DNA of 64,000 bases from Synechococcus sp. MW101C3 (GTDB lineage: Bacteria > Cyanobacteriota > Cyanobacteriia > PCC-6307 > Cyanobiaceae). Position numbers and translations under genes: made by a program. The notes under the pieces are model-generated. The model was given only the letters and a program-made list of their open reading frames with translations, did no database searches and had not been told where the DNA came from. Positions 32,962-40,740 of the stretch are shown here, in pieces (position 1 is the first letter of the stretch; each line of letters begins with the position of its first letter). The stretch lies in NCBI RefSeq assembly GCF_002252635.1, contig NZ_NQKX01000002.1, forward strand, positions 186,001-250,000, written 5' to 3'.

Positions 32962-34286
32962 AACTAATCGCTAAGGACTGTTCCCCGCTGAACCCGCAGC
33001 CGACGGCGGCAGAAGCTGACTGGCTACGGAGGGTCGCAGCGAGCATTTCTACCGGTGATTTCGTCGTCCCGATCTCAGGCGACCGCGATGATGACGAACC
33101 TATCGTGTACTGCTCGTGGGATGGTACATGGTGGGCCGGTCGGTACGTGGGCTCCCTGTCTTCTGAAGGCCACTGTTTGACGATTGAGCCTCGCTTCGGC
33201 CTGGCTGCACTTAGAAGCTGGCTGTCAGAGGCAGCCTCTGTTGTACTGATTGAGTCGCCAGGGCATTTGCGCCAGGACGAGTCCTTCATTGTGCAGTTGT
33301 TGGCAGCAGTCTGGGCGCACGGTTTTGTCGAGGCCGCGCGCCATGGTTTGCCAGCTCTTCGCCGAGATGTCGCGAGCAAAGGTCCAACGATCCGCGGGCG
33401 ACTTGATGTCACTGCCTCAATTCGATTGATTGCATCGAAAAGCAGGGAGGTGGTCTCCATCAGATCGGAACGGTCGTTGGATCACGCCGCATCCAATGCC
33501 ATCATCGCCGCCTATTGCGTTTTGCGCCGGTGGCTCGGAGTTCCTGACGATCAATGGATGCCCACTCGCGCAAAGGAACTCATCCCACACTTGATGGCTG
33601 TAACAGGACCACGTCCACGCGTACCTACAAAGGCTGAACTAGATCATATTCGTTATACGCCGATTACCGTAAGGTTTGCCCCGATTGCTGAGTTATCTCG
33701 CCAAATCGCAAATCGACGCGGACTTGCTGCTGATGTGGATGCAAGTGGCGAAACCAAAGGCGTTCTTCTGGATGTGGCCGAACTATGGGAGATGTATGTA
33801 CTAAGCCTTCTCCGTAAAGCAGCGACTCCGCTAAATGTGAAGCACGGCACTCGGGAGAGAAACGCCTCCAAGAAGCTTCTCTGTAGTGACGTCGATGGGC
33901 AGGGGCTCGGTACCTTGATCCCTGATGCCGTCCTCTGCAGAGACAACGATGTTCTAGCCGTGGCCGATGCGAAGTACAAGCGCCTGCACAAGTCTCGGCT
34001 TGCGCCGAACGGCCCTCAGAGAGAGGATCTTTACCAAATGGCTGCCTACTTGGCTAGATATACTCCAACTGTCGGCAACGCGGCATGGGGGCTCCTTGCA
34101 TATCCCGTCGATCCGTCACAGCCAGAGGTTGCTCCAGCAGAACTATTCAGCCCATGGAGTCTAGATCAAGGGAAGAAGGTTGTATTCACATCACTTCCGC
34201 ATGACGCTGAACTTGCGACACAGAAGCTACGGAGTCTCATCGCACTTATGACATCTGAACGTTCCATCTTGGGTCATCGCTCGTGA
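32958..34286 (+). CDS. mcrC: McrC-like nuclease subunit
   Basis: 442 residues. The N-terminal half carries the McrC beta-rich domain (EGHCLTIEPRFGLAALRSWL), which inserts into the McrB ring. A helical middle follows (RSLDHAASNAIIAAYCVLRRWL), then a PD-(D/E)xK nuclease core: TLIPDAVLCRDNDVLAVADAKYKRL, with REDLYQMAAYLARY as the following helix. Together with the preceding AAA+ gene this makes a complete type IV system that cuts DNA carrying modified bases. ATGA overlap with mcrB indicates coupled translation. An IS3-family fragment begins immediately after the stop codon. Confidence 0.9.
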   Translation: MKLIAKDCSPLNPQPTAAEADWLRRVAASISTGDFVVPISGDRDDDEPIVYCSWDGTWWAGRYVGSLSSEGHCLTIEPRFGLAALRSWLSEAASVVLIESPGHLRQDESFIVQLLAAVWAHGFVEAARHGLPALRRDVASKGPTIRGRLDVTASIRLIASKSREVVSIRSERSLDHAASNAIIAAYCVLRRWLGVPDDQWMPTRAKELIPHLMAVTGPRPRVPTKAELDHIRYTPITVRFAPIAELSRQIANRRGLAADVDASGETKGVLLDVAELWEMYVLSLLRKAATPLNVKHGTRERNASKKLLCSDVDGQGLGTLIPDAVLCRDNDVLAVADAKYKRLHKSRLAPNGPQREDLYQMAAYLARYTPTVGNAAWGLLAYPVDPSQPEVAPAELFSPWSLDQGKKVVFTSLPHDAELATQKLRSLIALMTSERSILGHRS

Positions 34287-34580
34287 TCAGCACCACCGTT
34301 CCACTGTGGCGGGCTTTGTCTTCTTGCCCGGGGTGAACAGGTCGGTGGCCCTATCCAGCAGCTGCTTCTTCCCCTGATTCACATGGACCGTGTGCACCGC
34401 ATGATCAGCGGCGATCTCCTGGAGGGTCTTGCGGCCACTGATCGCCTCCATGGCAACCTTGGCCTCGAACTCGGGACTATGGGTGCGGCGTTTGTTAATG
34501 GGTGGGAGCCCCCTCTCAGGGGCGGGGCCCCGCCTCACAGGTTAACGTTGGACCCTGTCCTGAAAACCCAGGCCACCTCA
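34287..34580 (-). mobile_element. IS3-family insertion sequence remnant (left end plus orfA fragment)
   Basis: Minus strand. The segment 34287-34499 encodes INKRRTHSPEFEAKVAMEAI, then GRKTLQEIAADHAVH and QLLDRATDLFTPGKKTK, the start of IS3-group OrfA with its helix-turn-helix. The expected Met is ATT here (34499-34497). Sequence after GKKTK is unlike the family, and orfB is missing. Upstream, 34555-34580 read on the minus strand as TGAGGTGGCCTGGGTTTTCA then GGACAG, the form of an IS3-type left terminal repeat. So a left-end piece remains, joined abruptly to the mcrC stop codon. No right end or target duplication was found. Confidence 0.72.
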
Positions 34581-34869
34581 ATAGTGTGCGCGAGGCGAAC
34601 TGTGCATCGGTGTCGTTCGAGCACCGAATCAACCGGGCTGATTCGAGTTGAGGTGCCAGATGGATTGGAATGGCTGAGGCCAAGTGCTGTCTATGGCCTT
34701 CTCAGACTAACCCAGACTGGCAAGTCCACGATTAGCAGCGATATCGGCAGTATCCCAAGGCTTGCAGTCACCTGCTCTTGTTAGCACGTTGTTCAAGCTA
34801 TGCTGATCCCACTAAGTCCGAGCAAAGGCTGGCTTCCTCTTCGTCTATCCCTTTGCAGCAGCAGCTACA

Positions 34870-35529
34870 ATGTCAACAGCTTACCCCTGCACAATGACAG
34901 CCAAGCGAGACTGGCTATGCGAGATACAACTTCTTCAACAGCAGGTAAGTGCAACACTGCCGGAACTAAAAGGACCACCTCAACTATTTCTTCGTATTTT
35001 CGCTGACAACATTGATAACCCAGCTTACAGAGACCGCTTTCTATTGTTTCTCAAGCAACTAGCGCTCTGCAATTGGGCCACACGTTTTACGGCGGGAGAA
35101 ATAGGTGAAGAGCCGACCAGATATGCCGGTGGAGCGGTTGTGGACTTTTCTAGCGATATCAACGCACCCTTGTTTTTTGAAAGTGTTGTTGAGCCTCGTC
35201 TTCGAAAGAACTTATCTGAACTCAAGTGGCTCATTGATCTGCCAAAGAGGTATCCGCATGTTAAGGAACATATTGCATTTGGGATTCTCTTTCGCTGTTA
35301 TCTAGACTTGCTCCTCAGCCTTGAAGTAATGGCTGGCAAGTTGACATACCATAACTATGGCTCGCTGCCCAATTTCGAAGATCCAAAGTACTGGAAAGTG
35401 CAACAAGAGTCATTTCACGCAGTTGGCCTGCACCTTTGCGGAGCTGAAATGTTCTCGCACGCTTTCAAGGGCAACACCTTTGGTTTCTTCGATGAAATGA
35501 TACGCCTAAAGCATAAGTCTAGGGGCTAG
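34870..35529 (+). CDS. Unrecognised AT-rich accessory protein
   Basis: 219 residues from ATG 34870 (ATG 34894 is a reasonable alternative, giving MTAKRDWLCEIQLLQ). A soluble, mainly helical protein with many aromatics: LFLRIFADNIDNPAYRDRF, FLKQLALCNWATRF, PHVKEHIAFGILFRCYLDLL. No signal peptide, no clear membrane helix and no motif of a known nuclease or ATPase. GC is about the lowest in the window, matching the two genes that converge on it. Its place beside McrBC and an IS remnant suggests a transferred accessory, possibly defence-linked, gene. No function is proposed. Confidence 0.55.
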   Translation: MSTAYPCTMTAKRDWLCEIQLLQQQVSATLPELKGPPQLFLRIFADNIDNPAYRDRFLLFLKQLALCNWATRFTAGEIGEEPTRYAGGAVVDFSSDINAPLFFESVVEPRLRKNLSELKWLIDLPKRYPHVKEHIAFGILFRCYLDLLLSLEVMAGKLTYHNYGSLPNFEDPKYWKVQQESFHAVGLHLCGAEMFSHAFKGNTFGFFDEMIRLKHKSRG

Positions 35530-35554
35530 GCCTTCGGCTACTTGCTGGAAATGC

Positions 35555-36217
35555 CTAGTATGCTCTAGCAATGCTATGAATGTACCCGCTTCTCCTTTTC
35601 CAGTCGGGCATTAGGGCATTCAAGCTGTCTGCATAACATTCTTGTTCATTGCTAAGTAAGTTCTTGTCTTTAAGGATTTCGAACAGCCTCTGAGATGGGT
35701 GACACCAATCGACAACGTCATCTGCCCACGGCAGCAGAGCAGTCAATTCATTTCGCCATGTGCTACCTCCAACAAAGCCTGCATACAACAACCATCCATA
35801 ACGTTCAGCCACGAGTGCCTCTGCGCCCCTCATCGGCAAATCGACTTCTTGAGATCTTGTGGATCTTAAAGGTATCCAGAACTTGTGCAACACCTTTAGG
35901 GCCATGTTGGCCTTGGCGATCAGTGGCACTAGAGTATTCTTGGCACCGAAGTCTTTACTAATATGATAATCTAGCTCATCGCATCGTTTTGCGACGTAAC
36001 GAATTCTGGCTAGAATTTCGTCGTTTGGCACATCAGCAAGACTTTCAGTCCACATCCACAGGCTACCAAGTAGAACCCTGGTAGCACGATAATGGCCACA
36101 CTCTTCACGCTCGGCACCTAAAAAGTTTCCAGTTTCCCTGAGCCTTGATATCCTCCTATGGTGATTGGCTTCTGTCCTGGTTAGTTCTGAGTGAGCCCGA
36201 AGGATAATGTCAAGCAT
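35555..36217 (-). CDS. Unrecognised AT-rich accessory protein, second gene of a bicistron
   Basis: 220 residues from ATG 36217 (MLDIILRAHSELTRTEANHH). Basic and Trp/His-rich, soluble: HYRATRVLLGSLWMWTESLA, RCDELDYHISKDFGAKNTL, FVGGSTWRNELTALLPWADD. No catalytic motif was recognised. It begins six bases after the stop of a 65-residue acidic protein on the same strand, so the two are almost surely cotranscribed. A small acidic protein followed by a larger basic one is the usual arrangement of antitoxin-toxin pairs, but nothing else supports that here. Confidence 0.55.
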   Translation of the reverse strand: MLDIILRAHSELTRTEANHHRRISRLRETGNFLGAEREECGHYRATRVLLGSLWMWTESLADVPNDEILARIRYVAKRCDELDYHISKDFGAKNTLVPLIAKANMALKVLHKFWIPLRSTRSQEVDLPMRGAEALVAERYGWLLYAGFVGGSTWRNELTALLPWADDVVDWCHPSQRLFEILKDKNLLSNEQECYADSLNALMPDWKRRSGYIHSIARAY

Positions 36218-36223
36218 TATAAC

Positions 36224-36421
36224 TCAAAGGCTGATGTTTTTGAGTCGCTCCTCTAGTAGTGGGCTTCCCGCGATAGCCTCGCCAAAGCTTTCTAGTAAGC
36301 TAGGCGCTAGTCCAAGTTCTTGACTGGCCAAGGATTCACTGGCTTCGGAAAGTGCCTCATCCATCGCGTCCTCAAGAAGCAATTCAGTCAACGGATCAAT
36401 GAAATCAAGTGGATTAATCAC
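36224..36421 (-). CDS. Small acidic protein, first gene of a bicistron
   Basis: 65 residues: MINPLDFIDPLTELLLEDAM, then EALSEASESLASQELGLAPS and LEERLKNISL. Very acidic and helical, lacking Cys, Trp and His. It ends six bases before the 220-residue gene on the same strand. No family was recognised. The acidic, short, helix-rich nature fits an antitoxin, chaperone or adaptor for the downstream product; this is inference from arrangement only. Confidence 0.5.
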   Translation of the reverse strand: MINPLDFIDPLTELLLEDAMDEALSEASESLASQELGLAPSLLESFGEAIAGSPLLEERLKNISL

Positions 36422-36618
36422 TTATGCTTGTTTAAACTTGCAATCGTGAAAATACACGACAAGGGTTCGCATGTCAAGCTAGTAAATAGAACTTCATGGC
36501 AAGGGCAGCTACTGAGTTCCAGGCCTCCCGCAGACCCACCAGGGTGTGGAGAGTGCCGGGCGGCATCAGCCACCCTGGGACTTACGGCGTGGTAGAGCCG
36601 CGGGGCGGTTAGCCTGCA

Positions 36619-36750
36619 GTGCAGATTCAATTCCCCGAGTCCGTAGAGATCGCTGCAGTGAGATCGACTCCTTATGCACGCGCACAGGAGTTGCTGCGTC
36701 AAGGACACACCTACCTCGACGCTGATGGGGATGGACAGTCTTGCGAATGA
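36619..36750 (+). CDS. Excalibur-domain mini-protein or remnant
   Basis: A 43-residue frame from GTG 36619 ends in ARAQELLRQGHTYLDADGDG followed by QSCE and stop. D-x-D-x-D-G-x-x-C-E is the excalibur calcium-binding signature, here complete. The preceding part is too short to be a full secreted excalibur protein and lacks a signal peptide, so it is either a stand-alone domain or the 3' end of a decayed gene. A related, more degenerate piece (LDRDGVGEAC) precedes the second cyAbrB gene at 40565-40711, showing the two genes were duplicated together. Confidence 0.5.
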   Translation: MQIQFPESVEIAAVRSTPYARAQELLRQGHTYLDADGDGQSCE

Positions 36751-36836
36751 CCCGCCTAAAGAGCGATACCTCCGGCAAGCCACTGGCTGCACTCGGGCCG
36801 GCTGGTTAAGTTCCTTTTAACCGACTTTGCTTGACC

Positions 36837-37208
36837 ATGGCCCTTATCGGATCGGATCTGCTGGCCACCATCAAAGCGTTGCCTGAGGCCTCGAAGTCGG
36901 ACCTGGTGCGAGCCGCCGGCTATGTGAGCACCAAGAAGGACGGTAGTGAAAGGCTGAACTTCACCGCTTTCTATGAGGCGCTGCTGGAGGCCAAAGGGGT
37001 CAGTCTCGGAGTCGGGATCGGCACCGGCAAAGGGAAGGCCGGCCGCACCTTGAGCTACGTGGCCACGGTGCAGGGCAACGGCAACCTGCTGGTGGGCAAG
37101 GCCTACACCAGCCTGCTTGACCTATAGCCGGGCGATGAATTCGAGATTAAGCTGGGTCGTAAGCAGATCCGCCTGGTACCCGTGGGTGGATCCGACGAGG
37201 AGGCCTGA
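36837..37208 (+). pseudogene. cyAbrB-type regulator gene with amber codon before the C-terminus
   Basis: From ATG 36837 the frame gives LIGSDLLATIKALPEASKSD and continues like the intact paralog at 40741 up to LLVGKAYTSLLDL, then meets TAG at 37125-37127. The same frame goes on PGDEFEIKLGRKQIRLVPVG to TGA 37206-37208, matching the paralog, which has Lys at the stop position. So a single AAG to TAG change removes the last ~27 residues, i.e. half of the swapped-hairpin AbrB fold. The truncated 96-residue protein could still be made from the N-terminal domain. cyAbrB proteins regulate carbon and nitrogen metabolism in cyanobacteria. Confidence 0.8.
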
Positions 37209-37262
37209 CGATCAGTCAGTTAGGTGGGCTGAACCTTTCTTGGTGCTGGCTGTCTGGTGAGA

Positions 37263-37284
37263 GGGGTGTCTTTGCTGACACCCC
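37263..37284. terminator. Hairpin downstream of the broken cyAbrB gene
   Basis: Perfect 8-bp stem GGGGTGTC / GACACCCC with a TTTGCT loop, 55 bases after the last cyAbrB codon. There is no T-run on either side, so Rho-independent termination is only possible, not established. Confidence 0.4.
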
Positions 37285-37338
37285 AAACAAGCGACGTGCC
37301 GGATCCATGACCGCAGGCTTAGCCCCTACGCTCCATGA

Positions 37339-37704
37339 TCAGGAAGCCGTAGAGCTCTTGACGGGGTTCAGTATCGCCAGTGCTTGAGCCATCGATTCCA
37401 CCGTGCGGGCCGTTGATTCGAGCGCAACGGCAGTGGAATCCACCGTCTCTTCGATCGAATCAAGCTTCTCTTCGAATTCAGCAGCGGTGGAGAAAGGCTC
37501 TCCACGCGTGACTTCTGCGGAGACACCGCTCAAGAGCCCATAGATGTCTTTGGACCACTCTTCGATTTCTTTGATTGTCTTTCCCTGCGCTCTGACCGCT
37601 GCAGCTAGCTCCGTGACCGAGGCAAATAGCTCTTCCATTGAATCAACCAAGACTTGAAGTAGTCTATCACGGCTATTGCAGTCCGATGCATTCAGGCCTG
37701 GCAA
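37339..37704 (-). CDS. Hypothetical coiled-coil protein
   Basis: 121 residues (MPGLNASDCNSRDRLLQVLV); a later Met at residue 23 gives MEELFASVTELAAAVRAQGK. The whole body is a continuous amphipathic helix pattern: heptads in DSIEETVDSTAVALESTART and ESMAQALAIL. No signal peptide or enzymatic motif. Likely a structural or docking protein; family not recognised. It lies between the two cyAbrB modules. Confidence 0.5.
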   Translation of the reverse strand: MPGLNASDCNSRDRLLQVLVDSMEELFASVTELAAAVRAQGKTIKEIEEWSKDIYGLLSGVSAEVTRGEPFSTAAEFEEKLDSIEETVDSTAVALESTARTVESMAQALAILNPVKSSTAS

Positions 37705-38086
37705 TACTTGACCGGAGAGACGAAGTCAGGTTATCCATGAATTCATCTGCATACTGGCAATGCTTGCGTTGCGCATGACACCCCGGGCAAGGGTAATGGC
37801 GGCCAGGTATCTAGAGAATCCACTTGCTATTAATATCCGCAATCAGCCTGCGCGTGACATGGGCCGCTCGCCTTTGCTGGCCCCAGCGTGGCGAAGACTG
37901 ATGCGGACTGGGGTTCAATAGATCGTCAGCTCAGCACGGGTGCTGCTGTACGAAGCAGGTCCAAGGCCTATCTGATTCATAACCCCCTTCCGCTGTGTGA
38001 CCCTCCTACCTGGAACCGCTGACAAAACAAAGAACAGCGATAGGAATCAACACTCCGATTCTACTGTTGTTCACGAATAGCTCAAG
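37705..38086. other. Intergenic stretch
   Basis: About 380 bases with no supported gene. Short frames on both strands have no motif, and no promoter or terminator could be singled out. Confidence 0.4.
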
Positions 38087-38698
38087 GTGCTGTCTAGTCC
38101 CCTCGACCCGATTTCTGCTGAGAATGCAGATCCAACGCCTCAACGCTCCTTTGATCCCTTTGTTCAGATTACGGTGGATCAAGTCTCGCTCAGGATCCGT
38201 AGAAGCCGCGCCGGCTCCTGCAAGTATCTGCTCCACTTGGTCCTGCTCAAGCCTGAAGTCACAGAACGTCCTGTGGGTCATCAGGGCTGGATCCCCATGG
38301 GGCACCGCACCGTTGGAATCATTGCCCTGCGGCTCGACTACACCGGTGAGGGGATCCTCGGTCAGTCGATTAGCACGTACGGCCACAGGGAGTGGATCGC
38401 ATTCTGCTCCCGTCTCGCTGTCTTCTCCAACGGTCTCGACCAGCTGGCTCTAAGCCCGGAGCTGAGGGGGCTGGCCGAATGGGACTCCGAACCCCAGGCC
38501 TACTTCTTTCGCAACATCTGGCTGAAGGGCCACTGGCAGTGGTTGCGGATCCAAGAGGAAAGCCCTGGCCTGACGACGCTCACGCTCAGCCTGGCGGAGA
38601 TCGTCGCTGCAGCTGAGACCCAAGCCCTCGCAGCGGTACCGACGGCGCCGAGTGGGGGTTCAGCTGTCTCTGCAGCTCAGCAGCGTCGACCGGATTGA
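38087..38698 (+). CDS. Hypothetical protein
   Basis: 203 residues from GTG 38087. Soluble, with beta-like stretches: FDPFVQITVDQVSLRIRRSR, KYLLHLVLLKPEVTERPVGH, TVGIIALRLDYTGEGILGQS, and a low-complexity Ala/Ser tail. An antisense frame of 126 residues overlaps its first half but has less plausible composition. No family recognised. Third-position composition rises in GC along the gene, as expected of host-like coding DNA. Confidence 0.5.
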   Translation: MLSSPLDPISAENADPTPQRSFDPFVQITVDQVSLRIRRSRAGSCKYLLHLVLLKPEVTERPVGHQGWIPMGHRTVGIIALRLDYTGEGILGQSISTYGHREWIAFCSRLAVFSNGLDQLALSPELRGLAEWDSEPQAYFFRNIWLKGHWQWLRIQEESPGLTTLTLSLAEIVAAAETQALAAVPTAPSGGSAVSAAQQRRPD

Positions 38699-38819
38699 AC
38701 GCCTGGCAGGTGCTGGGCCATCGGCCGATTCCCTTCGGGGTGGTGCTGCCGAGGACTTTGGGGGCGGCCTCCCTGTTATGAACTCCGTTGAGGCCTATGA
38801 GGAAGCGTGACAGCCCTTG

Positions 38820-39047
38820 CTACCACCGCATTTTGCGCTGTGACGGCCATGACGCTGTCTCCGCACCGACCCATGCGAACCCCTGGCGGATGGTCCGGAT
38901 GACGCCTGCACCACCCACCTGGGCCTCCAGCCGGGTGATGTGTTCGCGATCAAACTCTGGCGCTAGCAGATCCGCCGGCTTCCAGCTGTTGGGGCTGCCG
39001 ACGAGGAGCGAGGGTGTGGTTGTGTATGCCGGCTGGCCGTCGGTCAA
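38820..39047 (-). CDS. Small hypothetical protein coupled to the upstream gene
   Basis: 75 residues from TTG 39047, whose TTGA overlaps the stop of the preceding gene (39044-39505). Sequence: TDGQPAYTTTPSLLVGSPNS, then WKPADLLAPEFDREHITRLE and GGAGVIRTIRQGFAWVG, ending in a basic tail. The even composition suggests a real protein or the C-terminal continuation of the upstream gene after a frameshift. No family recognised. Confidence 0.45.
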   Translation of the reverse strand: MTDGQPAYTTTPSLLVGSPNSWKPADLLAPEFDREHITRLEAQVGGAGVIRTIRQGFAWVGAETASWPSQRKMRW

Positions 39048-39505
39048 CGAAATCGCTCGCAGGACACCAGGAAGCCGCTGACGTGGTCGGGCCACTGGGC
39101 CAGCGCCAGCAGCTCTCGGGGCTGCCGGGCAAAGCCTTTCTGGGAGAGGGCCATGAGCTCGGCCAGGTTGTCGTGGGTGACCAAAGGTTTGCTCCTCATC
39201 GCGGTTTCGCAGGCGTCGACGAACTCCTGCCCCTGCTCCGCCAGGCACTGGGCGTAGGCCGCCTCGAAGCTCACTCCCTGCTCCTGCAGCCGCACGAAGG
39301 CATCCAGCTCAGAAGGTAGGTGGTCCAGCCAGAGGGGAAGGCTCCGCACTGGCCCGATGGTGACCTCGCCGGTCTCCGTGTGCATCAGCACCACGGTGGC
39401 CTCCAGGGTCCAGCTGGGTTGGGCCAGCAGCTGGTCGGCTGCATTCTCGAAGGCCCCGCGGTTGTCCTCAACCAGGGCCTGGTGGATGTCCCCGAGTTCG
39501 GACAT
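39044..39505 (-). CDS. Hypothetical protein, intact member of a three-copy local family
   Basis: 153 residues from ATG 39505: MSELGDIHQALVEDNRGAFE, AADQLLAQPSWTLEATVVLM, EVTIGPVRSLPLWLDHLPSE, LDAFVRLQEQGVSFEAAYAQ. Acidic, soluble, helical. Family unknown. Two ruined copies with the same N-terminal sequence occur at 42845-42947 and 45413-45665 on the same strand. All three have, just upstream, a conserved ~85-105 bp element with an inverted repeat (here 39525-39607). The next small gene overlaps its stop by four bases. Confidence 0.6.
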   Translation of the reverse strand: MSELGDIHQALVEDNRGAFENAADQLLAQPSWTLEATVVLMHTETGEVTIGPVRSLPLWLDHLPSELDAFVRLQEQGVSFEAAYAQCLAEQGQEFVDACETAMRSKPLVTHDNLAELMALSQKGFARQPRELLALAQWPDHVSGFLVSCERFR

Positions 39506-39524
39506 GGCAAAGGGGGTGACACGA

Positions 39525-39607
39525 CAAAGCCCGGTGACGAAGCGACCGGACTCGGAAGGAGTTTGATTGACCGGGCGGAGGTGCTGACGCTGGCACCTGG
39601 GGCCAGG
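39525..39607 (-). repeat. Conserved leader element, copy A
   Basis: About 85 bp upstream of the intact gene. On the plus strand it contains AAAGCCCGGTGACGAAGCGA then CCGGACTC, a partly mismatched inverted repeat, and TGACGCTGGCACCTGGGGCC then AGG. The same order of blocks is found at 42966-43065 and 45668-45770. On the minus strand the hairpin is followed by CTTTGTCGTGTC, a weak T-rich tract, about 20 bases before the ATG. Confidence 0.6.
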
Positions 39608-39928
39608 TGACTAGGAGACTGCTGAAAACCCAGCCGGCTAAGAGAGGCTGGACCAACGGCACCGAGCAGATACGCGGCCAGCAGGACCGGACGGAGTGGC
39701 CCCTGTTCTCCTCCACCACCTTCAAGGAGCGGATTCCCAGGCCCATCTGCTGGAGCCCGTAAAGCGGCTGGTGGATCAACGGAACCCGGTCTCGCCTGCG
39801 GCGGTTTCCTCTTCTTCAGGCAAGCTGCGGGCGCCGATCCCGTCGTGGCCACGTTGATGTCTCAGCAGGCTGCGCGAGGGCAGCGCCAAGGTGCCGTTCT
39901 GGGCGAACCGATGCGCGTCCTGTGTGGA
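39608..39928. other. Intergenic stretch
   Basis: About 320 bases between the leader element and the tspO stop codon. A minus-strand frame around 39600-39780 (QQMGLGIRSLKVVEENRGHS) looks protein-like but has no recognisable homology and is cut by stops. Probably decayed coding DNA. Confidence 0.35.
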
Positions 39929-40441
39929 TTACAGCAGCGATGCAGTGCCGAAGAACGGGTCCGGGTTCGAGAGGGCCACAAACAGGGACACATAGGTGGC
40001 CAGCAGCAGCCACAACACTCTGAGAGCAATGAAGCTGGTCGATAGCCGGTCAATCCTCCACGCGCACACCAGGCTGACCAGACCGGTCAGGAGTCCGGCG
40101 ACGGTATCTGCGGCTCCAAGCACAGGGCTATGGAGCAGGAAGTAGACGGTGGTGAAGGCTGAAAACAGCACCCAGCCCACACCCTCCGACCACAGGAACA
40201 CCGTCCGCTTAGTGGAGCGATCCGTCGCATTGGCGATACGTGACAAGGCCACCAGGGATGTCACATTGAGAACCAACCAGGCCGGGGCGAAGGCCCAGTC
40301 GGGAGGTGCCACAACCGGCTGTCGAAACGCGTTGTAAAACGCGAAGTCCCCTCCAAGGCCTGCGGGTAGAGCACTGGTTGCGTTTGCAACCGCAAGGATG
40401 GTGACTGCGTGCCACCACTTGAATCCACCGCGATCAGCCAT
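39929..40441 (-). CDS. tspO: TspO/MBR-family membrane protein
   Basis: 170 residues, about five membrane helices. Family signature sequences: FAFYNAFRQPVVAPPDWAFA then PAWLVLNVTSLVALSRI, which include the Pro-Asp-Trp and Trp-Leu-Val-Leu-Asn residues that line the tetrapyrrole/cholesterol pocket. TspO proteins bind porphyrins and respond to stress or oxygen. The second half is less conserved than usual and longer than the common ~155-160 residues. Neighbours give no functional hint. Confidence 0.8.
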   Translation of the reverse strand: MADRGGFKWWHAVTILAVANATSALPAGLGGDFAFYNAFRQPVVAPPDWAFAPAWLVLNVTSLVALSRIANATDRSTKRTVFLWSEGVGWVLFSAFTTVYFLLHSPVLGAADTVAGLLTGLVSLVCAWRIDRLSTSFIALRVLWLLLATYVSLFVALSNPDPFFGTASLL

Positions 40442-40564
40442 TCTCCCCAGGGCGCAAGGCCTCTGAATTATCAGCGTGCATCTGCTCGCTACCTGCCAGT
40501 GTTAGATGCAGAGCACGCTCCTGTCGGCATGCTTGGTTCTGGGCCAAGGCGCTGGTGGACGTAG

Positions 40565-40711
40565 TCGGCAGTTGATTCTTGGCAACGAGTCCAGCAACTG
40601 CTCCAGGAAGACCACACGCACCTCGACCGTGATGGGGTTGGCGAGGCTTGCCAGACTCCGTTGATCGAGCCATCCGTGCGTACATGGGATGACCGCAATC
40701 TGATTGTCTGA
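40565..40711 (+). pseudogene. Degenerate excalibur-domain remnant upstream of the second cyAbrB gene
   Basis: A frame without a standard start follows TAG 40562-40564: DSWQRVQQLLQEDHTHLDRD, then GVGEACQ, ending at TGA 40709-40711. It aligns with the better copy at 36619-36750 (AQELLRQGHTYLDADGDGQSCE): the Asp/Gly/Cys skeleton is kept but the third Asp and the final Glu are lost. Its position, 29 bases before the cyAbrB ATG, parallels the first module. Together they show a two-gene duplication. Confidence 0.5.
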
Positions 40712-40740
40712 TAAGGTCCGGTTTACTGAGCTTCTTGTCA

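Noticed and set aside
34501-34540. GGGGC-rich inverted repeat beside the IS3 fragment as a separate element
   Set aside because: Lies inside the IS leader between its terminal repeat and orfA start, so it is part of the remnant and not an independent feature.
38006-38386. 126-codon minus-strand frame
   Set aside because: Antisense to the 203-residue plus-strand gene, which has the more protein-like composition; kept only as an alternative.
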